A stretch of 49,229 nucleotides of DNA from Synechococcus sp. CCY 9618 (GCF_019038415.1 NZ_JAFKRG010000059.1:1-49229); one strand, 5' to 3'. Counted from the stretch's first letter, positions 1-7,346 are shown. The notes: generated by a model not told the origin, from the letters alone. Numbers and translations: made by a program.

Positions 1-150
1 GAGTTCCTGAATATTGAGCTCTTCTCATCGTTACCAGAGGCAAAAGTATTGGCAGAGCAGCACAGGATGGAGTACAACACCTACAGACCGCATTCGGGTC
101 TCCAGGGGCGTACGCCTATGGAAGTCCTCCAGCAATGGAAAGCGGCCTGA
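1..150 (+). CDS. IS3-family transposase (OrfB/integrase), C-terminal end only
   Basis: Frame 1 is open from the first base to the TGA at 148-150 and gives 49 residues. They match the tail of the IS3-family DDE integrase: a helix leading to EYNTYRPHSGLQGRTP, the hallmark just after the catalytic Glu, then a short QQWKAA end. The catalytic residues lie upstream of the window, so whether the full gene is intact cannot be judged. The protein would cut and join DNA ends of its own element. Its position next to several gene fragments fits a transposition hot spot. Confidence 0.85.
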   Translation, partial: EFLNIELFSSLPEAKVLAEQHRMEYNTYRPHSGLQGRTPMEVLQQWKAA

Positions 151-200
151 TCACCCCACCAGCTCTCATACGAACTGGAACACTGATGGGGGTCACGTCA
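151..200 (+). mobile_element. Possible right end of the IS3-family element
   Basis: The 50 bases after the transposase stop include CTGGAACACTGATGGGGGTC and end in ...CACGTCA. A GC-rich block finishing in CA close to the OrfB stop is where IS3 elements carry their right inverted repeat. The matching left end is outside the window, so the boundary is an inference. Confidence 0.3.
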
Positions 201-226
201 CAAATGCAATGAGTCAACGCGGCCGC

Positions 227-462
227 CTACGTAGTTGACATCAGGCACATTGAGGGTTGGGCTGTGTGGCCGATCTTTCGGATGAGCACCCGGCCCACCA
301 TGCGCTTCCCAGGATCCGCCGGGCCACGTCCTGCGCTGGGGCCGGACTGCGGCGGCCCAGCAGTTCCATGAGCATGAGGGGCTGGTCGATGGGGCTCATG
401 CGCATCCGCTCGGCGATCAACGCGCGCAGGCGCAGGAAGACAACAGAGGGGCTGGAGGCCAT
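227..462 (-). pseudogene. HNH-endonuclease-family N-terminal fragment, frameshifted
   Basis: From ATG at 460-462 the minus strand reads LRALIAERMRMSPIDQP, then MLMELLGRR and QDVARRIL. This resembles the N-terminal domain of a family of HNH endonucleases, usually with a Pro-Ile-x-Gln-Pro segment followed by an IAxxxL helix. Near 310-320 the sensible reading moves to the next frame, KRMVGRVLIRKIGHTAQPS, and ends at 227. The family normally has more residues between the two blocks, so a small deletion with a frameshift is likely. No HNH motif follows. The family assignment is from memory and moderate. Confidence 0.45.
250..324. repeat. ~75 bp dispersed repeat, copy A
   Basis: TTGAGGG followed by about 68 more bases recurs at 2753-2826 in the same orientation with about six substitutions and one gap. 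A 30-base core around CTGTGTGGCCGATCTTTCGG is identical in both. Both copies carry the same frame-disrupted HNH-family peptide on the minus strand (GR-V/M-LIRKIGHTAQPS), so the copies probably arose after the gene had already decayed. Confidence 0.75.
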
Positions 463-705
463 GGAGTGATGCTGGCGCCCCCTGGTTGTGCGGGTCGACG
501 GCAGGCTTGAAGTGCTTCGGCTGGCTGCAGCCCGCCCGGCTCCGAGCTCCCGTGTGCCGCCCGACTCCCCGCCTCACGCTCGCAGCAACCAAGGCCTCCG
601 GAGCTGCTGCGACACCCTTCCGGCTGAATGGCGTTCAGACCAGATCCCCGATGACCAGCACCAGTCCGCGGACTGAACAGGTGCTCAGCACCCTGCGGCT
701 CGATC

Positions 706-1018
706 GTGGCGTTCGATCTCGGCAGTGAGCACGTGTTGCTGATTTGTGATCAATCCCTCCCTGAACGGATCACGGCCAGGCCGGAGCCGGAGACGCAGTG
801 GATTCACTCCAATCAGAACAGCCAGTACCGGGCCTCCGACTGTCGCGACCTACTGAGGAAACGCGAGTTCGTCAGCAGCATGTCCCCTAAATTGCAGCTG
901 CTGGGACAACGCTGCGGGGGAAAGCCTTTTCTCCACCTCCAAAATGGAACTCAACCTTGATGACAATCGAGAAGTCCTGAGCTCACCTCAGCAGTTGCAG
1001 CTGGAGCTGGCTTTCTGA
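706..1018 (+). pseudogene. Degenerate IS3-family transposase fragment
   Basis: Reading from 706, the peptide IHSNQNSQYRASDCRDLL followed by FVSSMSPK aligns with the IS3 integrase core HSDRGSQY...SMSRKG. The catalytic Asp of HSD is Asn here. Near base 897 an extra base shifts the frame; in the new frame the family signature resumes as CWDNAAGESLFSTSK, DDNREVLSSPQQLQ and LELAF before a TGA at 1016-1018. The catalytic Glu is kept. The normal tail (YNxxRRHS) is missing. This is a dead copy distinct from the fragment at 1-150. Confidence 0.75.
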
Positions 1019-1212
1019 ATTGAGGGTTATTGCAATCGAAAGGGGGCCCCATTCAGCGTTTGGTTGCATCAGACTGATCGACGATCAGCAGCGGTTCATC
1101 AAAACCCCTACACACACTCCCGTTGAACTCTCGATCGTTCTCCACGACATCGAGAACAGCTTCTGTTGTGCTAAAAACCAAAGGCAGTTTCGAGGAGAAT
1201 ATCCAAGGAATG

Positions 1213-2184
1213 TCATGCGCTTGAGAGTGCTTCCGGCGAGGCTTGCTCAGGCGGGAATTGAACGCCTAAGGTCAACGTACTCTCAACGTTATTGATGATT
1301 GCACTGCAGATATCATCCAGTGGCAGGTCGTTGGCGTGGTAACCAAACGGGTTTTCCAGCTCACGTCCTACTTCTTCAACCCCTAGAAGCAAGAAGCTTA
1401 TGAAAGCCATCATTGGGATTGACCACCAAGCTATATCAGGCACGATTCGGAAAGGCAGGCCGATGCAATAAATCAAGATCAAGCGCTTGAGAAAAACTCT
1501 GTAGGCAATGGGTATGGGAGTGGTGATGATCCGTTCGCAGCCAGTTATCCCTTCAACGAGACTGCCGAGCATGGTATTGGCGGCCGTTAGTTGGTTGTCA
1601 TTGATGTTATCCAAGCTCAACTGCGTCTGCAAGTAGTGCCGTATCCAAAAGATAATGACGAGGGGCCGATGTTTTGAGATCTCAAGCTGCTGGGCTTGGA
1701 TCGGGGTGATCAGCGCTTTGAGTTCGTCACTCATGTCTTCATTGCGCAGATGCAGCCTGGTTGCGATCGCGAAGGCTGATAACAGCCTGATCATTGCCTG
1801 TTTCTCGCTGGAACTAGCTGCATTCGCAATGCCGACTTGCAGCTCCTGGGCTAAATTGCGAATGTTGACAACCAAGGCACCCCAGGCTTTTCTCCCCTCC
1901 CAGAAGCGGTCGTAGGAGGTGTTGGTACGAAAAACGACCAGCAAGCCAAGGACAAGGTTATAGATCACGTTGGTGGTGAGGTCTCCTAACTTTTCTAGAT
2001 AGATAGGGAAGCCAGAGGCGTGCAATCCTGATATGATTGTTGCCAAACCGCAGAAGACCAGAACGCGAGGAAGGACGGCTGGAAGAATTGAGCCTTGGAT
2101 TTGAGCTATTGTGCTTGCCCAATCTGCCTTACCAAGTTTTTCGTCTGTAATCATCATCGCGCTTCTCCATGCTTGATCAGGCAA
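1213..2184 (-). CDS. Bestrophin/UPF0187-family anion channel
   Basis: 323 residues. Family signatures include RTNTSYDRFWEGRKAWG near residue 90, hydrophobic segments near residues 35-55, 70-85, 230-250 and 255-275, and ENPFGYHANDLPLDDIC near residue 285. Bacterial bestrophins form pentameric anion-conducting channels in the membrane; in thylakoids of phototrophs some relatives carry bicarbonate or chloride. Start is ATG at 2184; a second in-frame Met at 2157 is possible. The gene is visibly richer in A+T than the rest of the window and is flanked by transposase and endonuclease debris, so recent acquisition is plausible. No frameshift is seen. Confidence 0.9.
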   Translation of the reverse strand: MPDQAWRSAMMITDEKLGKADWASTIAQIQGSILPAVLPRVLVFCGLATIISGLHASGFPIYLEKLGDLTTNVIYNLVLGLLVVFRTNTSYDRFWEGRKAWGALVVNIRNLAQELQVGIANAASSSEKQAMIRLLSAFAIATRLHLRNEDMSDELKALITPIQAQQLEISKHRPLVIIFWIRHYLQTQLSLDNINDNQLTAANTMLGSLVEGITGCERIITTPIPIAYRVFLKRLILIYCIGLPFRIVPDIAWWSIPMMAFISFLLLGVEEVGRELENPFGYHANDLPLDDICSAIINNVESTLTLGVQFPPEQASPEALSSA

Positions 2185-2752
2185 TCGAAGATCTCTTGAA
2201 AAACTGGAAAAGAATCCGCGGGAGAACTTGTGGGTGATAACATGCTAACCTCTCAACACGCTTCAACAAGGCTACTACAGCCTTGCCCAGTGCAGGTCAT
2301 TCCTGTTTTCTGCAGTTCTATCTAAGGCCCAAAACAACAGGCTTTCCTTCGCCTGAATGACCCAACCTCGGGGCTGAGAGTAAAAAGGTCTTTTGCTTTT
2401 TCAGGTAGCCATCTACTCTGAAGCCGTGGAAGGACTGCCTCGGCAAGGATCCTTGCAACGAAGATGATGCCCTGGGAAGTTGATAGTCCTCAAAAGCGTC
2501 CCGTGCAGATTTTGCTTCTGATCTGATGAATTCCCCCATCGCAGGCGGGGCTGGGTTCAGGCCATGGCCTGCGCGCGTTGGTTGCCTGTGCCCTGATCCG
2601 CCTCCATCACGTGAGGCAGGAGTTGCTGGCCCTGCGAGGATTCCGCGGGACGTCAACGGCCAGCTCCTGGCTGAGCGCCTGCAGCACAGCCTCAAGGACG
2701 TGGCCAGCCAGCTGGGCTGCTCCATCGAGGAGCTGATTGGCAGCCTGGATCT
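2185..2752. other. Gene-poor stretch upstream of the bestrophin gene
   Basis: About 570 bases without a convincing gene. The first ~150 bases are AT-rich and should hold the bestrophin promoter. On the plus strand the last ~120 bases read VNGQLLAERLQHSLKDVAS then QLGCSIEELIGSLDL with a stop at 2754-2756; this looks like a genuine amphipathic C-terminus, but upstream of it the frame reads as noise. It may be the tail of another decayed small gene. No function can be assigned. Confidence 0.4.
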
Positions 2753-2826
2753 TTGAGGGCTGGGCTGTGTGGCCGATCTTTCGGATGAGCATGCGGCCCA
2801 CCTCCGCTTCCCTGGATCCGCCGGGC
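2753..2826. repeat. ~75 bp dispersed repeat, copy B
   Basis: Second copy of the repeat at 250-324, same orientation. The minus strand again encodes VGRMLIRKIGHTAQPS. Sequence outside the shared block does not match, so the repeat unit is short and sharply bounded. Confidence 0.75.
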
Positions 2827-2937
2827 ACCGTGAAATCTCACCGGTTGCCTGAGGGCTTGCCCCAGGGGTAGTGGTCCCGTGGCCGCGTTGAACTGCGCAA
2901 GACAGGTGCCGTTCCCTTCAGTCTCGACCTCATCGGC

Positions 2938-3234
2938 GTGAGCCGGGACCTGCGTTACCGCTACCGCCTCTACAGGCGGCCCCATGCCTTGCTGGAGAGC
3001 GATCCGGCCGGCTGTTCAGGGCAGCCTGTGTTCCGGGGCACCAGGATTCTCGTGGCCGTGGCCGTGGCCGTGGCCGTGGTTGTGGAGCAGCTGCGCTCCG
3101 GCGTCAGCCGCAGCGAGCTGGCAGCAGACTTTCCCCAGCTCAGCCGCCAGGCCCTCGATGACGCGGAGATCCAGGCGCGCCTGCCCAAGCCTCCCGGCCG
3201 CCCTCGGCGCCCACTCGCCCTGCAACGCGGCTGA
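2938..3234 (+). CDS. DUF433-family antitoxin-like protein
   Basis: 98 residues from GTG at 2938. The core SDPAGCSGQPVFRGTRILV and the following helix EQLRSGVSRSELAADFPQLS are typical of DUF433, a small DNA-binding-type fold often paired with a PIN-like DUF5615 toxin encoded just downstream. That partner follows 11 bases later but is broken. Between the strand ending GTRILV and the helix the protein carries VAVAVAVAVVV, encoded by four perfect GTGGCC units plus GTGGTT; this lengthens the strand by about six residues compared with usual members and may impair folding. The N-terminus is uncertain because the first ~20 residues are not family-like. Confidence 0.6.
   Translation: MSRDLRYRYRLYRRPHALLESDPAGCSGQPVFRGTRILVAVAVAVAVVVEQLRSGVSRSELAADFPQLSRQALDDAEIQARLPKPPGRPRRPLALQRG
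3052..3081 (+). repeat. GTGGCC hexanucleotide microsatellite inside the DUF433 gene
   Basis: Four tandem GTGGCC units followed by GTGGTT and GTG. Because the unit is six bases, changes in copy number keep the reading frame and add or remove Val-Ala pairs. Slippage during replication is the simplest origin. Confidence 0.85.
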
Positions 3235-3245
3235 AGGACCATGGC

Positions 3246-3533
3246 TTGAGGCTGTTGATCGACGAAATTCTCAGTTCTCGTCTGGCCCGCTGGGCCACTT
3301 ATATGGCGCCAAGGATGACGCGGTCTTCCCCCATGCCCTGGCCCGCGGTCATGGAGGTGCACCCTGGCGTGATCGCTCTCAGGGAAGCTGGCTTGAGTGC
3401 CGAACAGCAGTGGCTCAGGGTCCAATCAGCTTTGCAGCTGATCCAACACGGGAACGACACTGATCTGATCAATCGCGTCATTGAGATCCAAGCCGAAGCC
3501 GTGCACGTGTGGCATGAGATGCCTGCCAGCTGA
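3246..3533 (+). pseudogene. DUF5615 (PIN-like) toxin, internally deleted and frameshifted
   Basis: A TTG at 3246 opens MRLLIDEILSSRLARWA, the DUF5615 N-terminus with the first acidic metal ligand. The next family-like segment, GAKDDAVFPHALAR, lies in another frame at about 3305-3350. The original frame resumes with MEVHPGVIALREAGLS and runs through QHGNDTDLINRVIEI to a TGA at 3531-3533. The central block with the remaining metal ligands and the DF motif, normally some 30 residues, is missing. A functional RNase is not expected. The intact C-terminus and the upstream DUF433 gene show this was once a type II toxin-antitoxin pair. Confidence 0.65.
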
Positions 3534-3538
3534 GTCAA

Positions 3539-3703
3539 TCACTGGCGGTGCAACTCACAGACCAGCAATGGCCATGGCTTGCCGGCGTTGCCGCGGTAGC
3601 AGAGCGCCTGCAGGTTGCTGAGGTCGTCGGCACCGCCGTGGTTTCTGGGCACGATCTGGTGCCCCTCCAGGGCCCGTTGGTGCTCTCGAGACCCGCAGCA
3701 CTC
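3539..3703 (-). pseudogene. HNH endonuclease core fragment
   Basis: On the minus strand a frame from about 3703 to the TGA at 3539-3541 reads REHQRALEGHQIVPRNHGG, then ADDLSNLQALCYRGNAGK. This is the HNH nuclease core (H-x-I-x-P then GG...NL..LC..CN). The last zinc or structural Cys of CxxCN is Gly here. An in-frame TGA sits just upstream and the protein ends abruptly after the motif, so it is a remnant. It may belong to the same family as the N-terminal fragments at 227-462 and 2753-2826, but the order on the strand is wrong for one split gene. Confidence 0.5.
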
Positions 3704-3720
3704 TCAGCGAAGCGCTGCGC

Positions 3721-3879
3721 CTACCCCACCCCACCGGATCCGAGCGAGCGCAGCATGGCCCATAGGCTGCCGCCGGCTTCGGGACGCTCCACTCCCCGGT
3801 TCACAAACCACATTGTGCCCGCCACGGCGTTGAGCGCCAGCACCAGCAGCCACAGCGTCCATCCTTCCGGCAGTTTCAT
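3721..3879 (-). CDS. Small putative membrane protein (52 aa)
   Basis: ATG at 3877-3879 to TAG at 3721-3723. The peptide begins MKLPEGWTLWLLVLALNAVA and continues GTMWFVNRGVERPEAGG, giving one hydrophobic helix of about 20 residues followed by a short polar tail. The composition and clean start after a charged residue favour a real small protein over chance. No Shine-Dalgarno is obvious. No family is recognised. It stands alone between the HNH remnant and the dCTP deaminase gene, which faces the other way. Confidence 0.45.
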   Translation of the reverse strand: MKLPEGWTLWLLVLALNAVAGTMWFVNRGVERPEAGGSLWAMLRSLGSGGVG

Positions 3880-3998
3880 GGCGATCGGTTCAGGCAACTG
3901 GGCCCATCATCCCCGCTCTGGCTTGACCACCATCAGCCCCCTGAGCCCCCGGCCCACCGCCTGAGACAATCCAAGGCCGCCCGCCCCCAGGCACAACC

Positions 3999-4523
3999 AT
4001 GGCCGTTCTCGGGAAAGAGGCGATCCTGCAGGCGATGGAGCAGGGCTCCATCACGATCACACCCTTCGATCCCGCGCGCCTGGGCCCGGCCTCCCTCGAC
4101 CTCACCCTCGCCCGCACCTTTCGCGTGTTCCGCAAGGTGCACCAGGTCATCGAGGTGCGCGAGCACACCGACTACCGGCAGCTCACCGAGAAGATCCAGG
4201 TGCCCCAGGGCGAGCACATCCTGATCATGCCGGGCGAGACGGTGCTGGGCATCACCCAGGAGCGGCTGCGCCTGGGCCCCGGTCTGTGCGGCTGGCTGGA
4301 GGGTCGCAGCCGTTTCGCGCGGCTGGGCCTGATGGTGCACATCAGCGCCCCGTTCATGGGGCCGGGGATCGACAGCCAGCAGGTGCTGGAGATGAGCAAC
4401 TTCGGCCCCGCTCCCCTGGCCGTCTATGCCGGCACAGCGATCTGCCAGTTCGTGTTCCAGAAGCTGCAGGGCAGCGAGAGCTACGCCGGCTGCTTCGCCG
4501 GCCAGACGGAAGACTCCTTCTGA
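3999..4523 (+). CDS. dcd: dCTP deaminase family protein
   Basis: 174 residues, close to the family norm. Segments match dCTP deaminase: PFDPARLGPASLDLTLA (the S-x-D-L element), PGETVLGITQERLRL, the GRSRFARLGLMVH block that binds triphosphate, and VLEMSNFG with the catalytic Glu. The enzyme converts dCTP to dUTP and ammonia to feed thymidylate synthesis. The usual IDPGFxG segment reads MGPGIDSQQ, a modest departure. The gene is intact although it sits in a zone of broken genes. Bifunctional deaminase/dUTPase forms exist in the family and cannot be excluded by eye. Confidence 0.85.
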   Translation: MAVLGKEAILQAMEQGSITITPFDPARLGPASLDLTLARTFRVFRKVHQVIEVREHTDYRQLTEKIQVPQGEHILIMPGETVLGITQERLRLGPGLCGWLEGRSRFARLGLMVHISAPFMGPGIDSQQVLEMSNFGPAPLAVYAGTAICQFVFQKLQGSESYAGCFAGQTEDSF

Positions 4524-4600
4524 CCATCCGCGCTGAGGGTGTTCTTGTGCCGCCCCGCCGTCGTTGGGCGTCTGCCCTTTTGTTGATACGCCTGATTCCC

Positions 4601-4741
4601 GTGGCCGTTACCCCTTCGCGCCAGACCCTGCGCCGCTGGGGCAACAGCTTCGGTGTTCGCCTGCCCGCAGCCATCGCCCGGGAGGCTCAGCTGGAGGAGG
4701 TGATGGCGATTGTGGGGCAGATCCTTGGGTTGGTGGTCTGA
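4601..4741 (+). pseudogene. Truncated MazE/AbrB-type antitoxin
   Basis: From GTG at 4601 the frame reads RQTLRRWGNSFGVRLPAAIA then REAQLEEVMAIVGQIL, ending at 4741 after 46 residues. RWGNSxGVRLP is the swapped-hairpin DNA-binding signature of MazE and related antitoxins. Normal proteins of this type run to 70-80 residues with a toxin-binding C-terminus; here the similarity stops after EAQL. No MazF-like toxin follows. It is probably a stub of a lost toxin-antitoxin locus. Confidence 0.5.
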
Positions 4742-4848
4742 GCCAGGGGCCTTGAGGCGAAACCGGTGGGCGCGAGGTCTCCTGGCGTCGACTGCCTCTC
4801 TGCCCAGCACCTATGGAGCAGAGGGCGTGAGCTCTCCGGCGATGGCGA

Positions 4849-5220
4849 TCAGAAAATCCCCAGGGTTTTCTTCTTGCAGTAGCCCGCACCGATGTTCATC
4901 CATCCCGAGAGACAGGGCTTTCCGTAGGTGGGCCTGACCTCGTAATAGATGGGCGAAAGGCAATGCTGCTTCAGGTCATTCACATACCCCAGCGGGCACT
5001 GGTCATTGCCCGGGAGTTTGGGAATCCTCTTCTGCGCCAGTGCCGGGCCCGGGGTCAGCACCGGCAGGGCCAGAACCACAGCGGCCAGGGCGAGGGATGG
5101 CGTCTGCACTGGGTGACCAAGCGATTGTTCAAACCCTAGGAGTTCGTCTCCGGTTGCTGGCCAGCCGGCGCCGGCCGCCACGCTCGGCCGTCGCCCCATC
5201 GGTGGTGCCTCGCTGATCAC
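4849..5220 (-). CDS. Putative exported cysteine-containing protein (unknown)
   Basis: 123 residues if started at GTG 5220. A hydrophobic stretch, LALAAVVLALPVLTPGPALA, ends in an ALA-Q signal-peptidase-like site, followed by a short mature domain with four Cys (QCPLGY, QHCLSP, KPCLSGW, GYCKKK) that could form two disulfides. The GTG start overlaps the stop of the frameshifted upstream gene as GTGA, which favours this start; an internal GTG at 5109 would place the signal sequence at the N-terminus. Several uncharacterised small cyanobacterial secreted proteins look like this. Function unknown. Confidence 0.5.
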   Translation of the reverse strand: MISEAPPMGRRPSVAAGAGWPATGDELLGFEQSLGHPVQTPSLALAAVVLALPVLTPGPALAQKRIPKLPGNDQCPLGYVNDLKQHCLSPIYYEVRPTYGKPCLSGWMNIGAGYCKKKTLGIF

Positions 5221-5607
5221 GGGGTCGGGATCCGAAACGGGAACAGCGGACCCCTGAGGTTCACCCGCAGGGACTCCTTGATCCGATTGATGTCGAGGAC
5301 GCCCCGTACCGGGAAGGGATCCTCGGCCTTCACGCGGAGCGAGGTGTTCACCCCATCCACCACCACCCGGGCGCTCACGGGCCCCCGGTGGAGACCAGGA
5401 TGGCTTCCGGGGCCATTACCGGGATCTCCTTGAAGGCTTCCACCCTGAGCGGAGGGTGGTGGGTTCGCTCACCCTGTCGATGTTGACGCTCCCGTCGATC
5501 CGCACCGTGATCGGGTGCTTCAGCAGCTGGCCGGCCCTCGTAACCAGCGCCACAGCCAGGCAGCGAACAAACCAACGGGTCCCGGATGATGGGCTGAGCT
5601 TCGACAC
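5217..5607 (-). pseudogene. Frameshifted conserved hypothetical protein with N-terminal membrane anchor
   Basis: Three consecutive frames join into one sensible product. GTG at 5607 opens MSKLSPSSGTRWFVRC and a hydrophobic anchor, then HPITVRIDGSVNIDRVSEP up to about 5460. The next frame continues with RVEAFKEIPVMAPEAILV to 5375. The third continues ARVVVDGVNTSLRVKAEDPF and VRGVLDINRIKESLRV to a stop at 5217. The repeated DGV/DGSV and INRI/IDRV blocks suggest internally repetitive beta structure. Two frameshifts make it a pseudogene; the third segment could also be read as a coupled 53-residue ORF starting GTGA at 5378. No function is assigned. Confidence 0.5.
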
Positions 5608-5646
5608 GCGTCACCCCTTCGATCGAGCCGTCGCGACACCCCGCCC

Positions 5647-7107
5647 ATGTCCCCTCAACCCCTGCCGCCGATCGCCGGCTGTGAAGCGGAGCTCCTGGCC
5701 CTGGTGCAGCAGACCGATCCGGTGTTCCTGCCCCGCACCAACCTCCGCCTGGATCGGATCCGTTCGGGCTTCGCCTGCGCGCTGCACATGCACCAGCCCA
5801 CGATTCCGGCCGGAGCCCATGGGGAACTCATCTCCCATCTTCAGTACATGCTGGAGCACCCGGAGGAAGGCGATAACCACAACGCCGAAGCCTTCGCCCA
5901 CTGCTACCGGCGCCTGGCTGACATCCTTCCCCAGCTGATGGCTGACGGCTGCAACCCCCGGATCATGCTGGATTACTCGGGCACCCTGCTCTGGGGGTTC
6001 CAGCAGATGGGCCGCCATGACATTCTCGACGCCCTGAAATTGCTCGCCTGTGATCGGGGTCTCCAGCCCCACGTGGAATGGCTCGGCAGCTTCTGGGGCC
6101 ATGCCGTGGCGCCCTCCACCCCCATCCCCGACCTGAAGCTGCACATCACCGCCTGGCAGCACCAGTTCGGGGCCCTCTTCGGCCGACAGGCCCTGCAGCG
6201 GGTCAAGGGCTTCTCGCCGCCGGAAATGCACCTGCCCAACCATCCCGACACCCTCTTCGCCTTCGTAGAGGCCCTGCGGGAGTGCGGCTACCGCTGGCTG
6301 CTGGTGCAGGAACACAGCGTCGAGAACCTCGACGGTTCACCCCTGCGCCAGGAGCAGAAGTTCATCCCCAACCAGCTCATCGCCCGCAGCTCCAGCGGCC
6401 AGACGGCCACCATCACCGTACTGATCAAGTCCCAGGGCTCCGACACCAAGCTGGTGGGCCAGATGCAGCCTTATCACGAGGCCCTGGGGCTGGGCCGCCA
6501 GCCGCTGGGGGCCACCACGGTTCCGGCCCTGGTCTGTCAGATCGCCGATGGCGAAAACGGGGGCGTGATGATGAACGAGTTCCCGCCGGCCTTTCTCCAG
6601 GCCCATCACACCATCGCCTCCCGGGGCGAGGACCCGGGCACGGTGGCCATCAACGGCACCGAATACCTCGAGCTGCTCGAGGCCGCCGGAGTGGACCCTG
6701 CGGACTTCCCCCAGATCCAGGCGGTGCAGCAGCACAAGCTGTGGCAGCGGATCGGCGCCGAGCCCACGCCGGAGGCCACCGAGGCGGCCATCGCCGCCCT
6801 CCAGGCGAGTGATCCGTCCTTCTCGATGGAAGGCGCCTCCTGGACCAACGACCTCAGCTGGGTGGAGGGCTACGCCAACGTCCTGGAGCCGATGAACCAG
6901 CTCAGCGCCCGCTTCCACCAGGTGTTCGATCCCCTGGTGGCCGCCGATCCCGCCGTCACCTGCAGCGAGACCTACCAGAACGCCCTGCTCCACCTGCTGC
7001 TGCTGGAAACCAGCTGCTTCCGCTACTGGGGCCAGGGCACCTGGACCGACCACGCCCGCGAGATCCACCGCCGCGGCGAGGCCGCCATCGCTCTCAGGGC
7101 AGGGTGA
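5647..7107 (+). CDS. Glycoside hydrolase family 57 protein
   Basis: 486 residues. The N-terminal LHMHQP is GH57 conserved region 1. LDYSGTLLWGFQQMG, EWLGSFWGHAVAP and KGFSPPEMHLPNHP follow in family order; the Glu of SPPEM is the likely catalytic nucleophile. Family members act on alpha-glucans (amylase, branching enzyme, 4-alpha-glucanotransferase) in the cytoplasm. The sequence does not resemble the longer GH57 branching enzymes closely enough to name a reaction. Start ATG 5647 follows a gene-free gap after the divergent pseudogene. It appears monocistronic; the next gene faces it. Confidence 0.85.
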   Translation: MSPQPLPPIAGCEAELLALVQQTDPVFLPRTNLRLDRIRSGFACALHMHQPTIPAGAHGELISHLQYMLEHPEEGDNHNAEAFAHCYRRLADILPQLMADGCNPRIMLDYSGTLLWGFQQMGRHDILDALKLLACDRGLQPHVEWLGSFWGHAVAPSTPIPDLKLHITAWQHQFGALFGRQALQRVKGFSPPEMHLPNHPDTLFAFVEALRECGYRWLLVQEHSVENLDGSPLRQEQKFIPNQLIARSSSGQTATITVLIKSQGSDTKLVGQMQPYHEALGLGRQPLGATTVPALVCQIADGENGGVMMNEFPPAFLQAHHTIASRGEDPGTVAINGTEYLELLEAAGVDPADFPQIQAVQQHKLWQRIGAEPTPEATEAAIAALQASDPSFSMEGASWTNDLSWVEGYANVLEPMNQLSARFHQVFDPLVAADPAVTCSETYQNALLHLLLLETSCFRYWGQGTWTDHAREIHRRGEAAIALRAG

Positions 7108-7243
7108 AGCCGGAGGTGTTGAGGTGCTTGAGATCCAGCATCACCACCGTGATCCACACCAGCAGGGCCATCCCGCCGATCGAACCCACCGCCACCAGCA
7201 GGCCGACAATCACCGACCGGGGGGGACTGCTGTCGTTCGGCAC
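7094..7243 (-). CDS. Small single-span membrane protein (49 aa)
   Basis: GTG at 7243 to TGA at 7094. The N-terminus VPNDSSPPRS is followed by one long hydrophobic helix, VIVGLLVAVGSIGGMALLVW then ITVVML, and the tail DLKHLNTSGFTLP. Its 3' end overlaps the end of the convergent GH57 gene by 14 bases. The layout, polar N-terminus plus single helix plus short polar tail, resembles small membrane proteins common in picocyanobacteria. No family is recognised. Confidence 0.55.
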   Translation of the reverse strand: MPNDSSPPRSVIVGLLVAVGSIGGMALLVWITVVMLDLKHLNTSGFTLP

Positions 7244-7346
7244 GGGCCCGTGGCATTGATCTGAACCATGTTCCCATGGCCGCCCCGCCCGTCGACAGCC
7301 GCAGGCCCCGCGGCCAGCATGACGGTCAGGGCCCTTCCCTTCCTCC

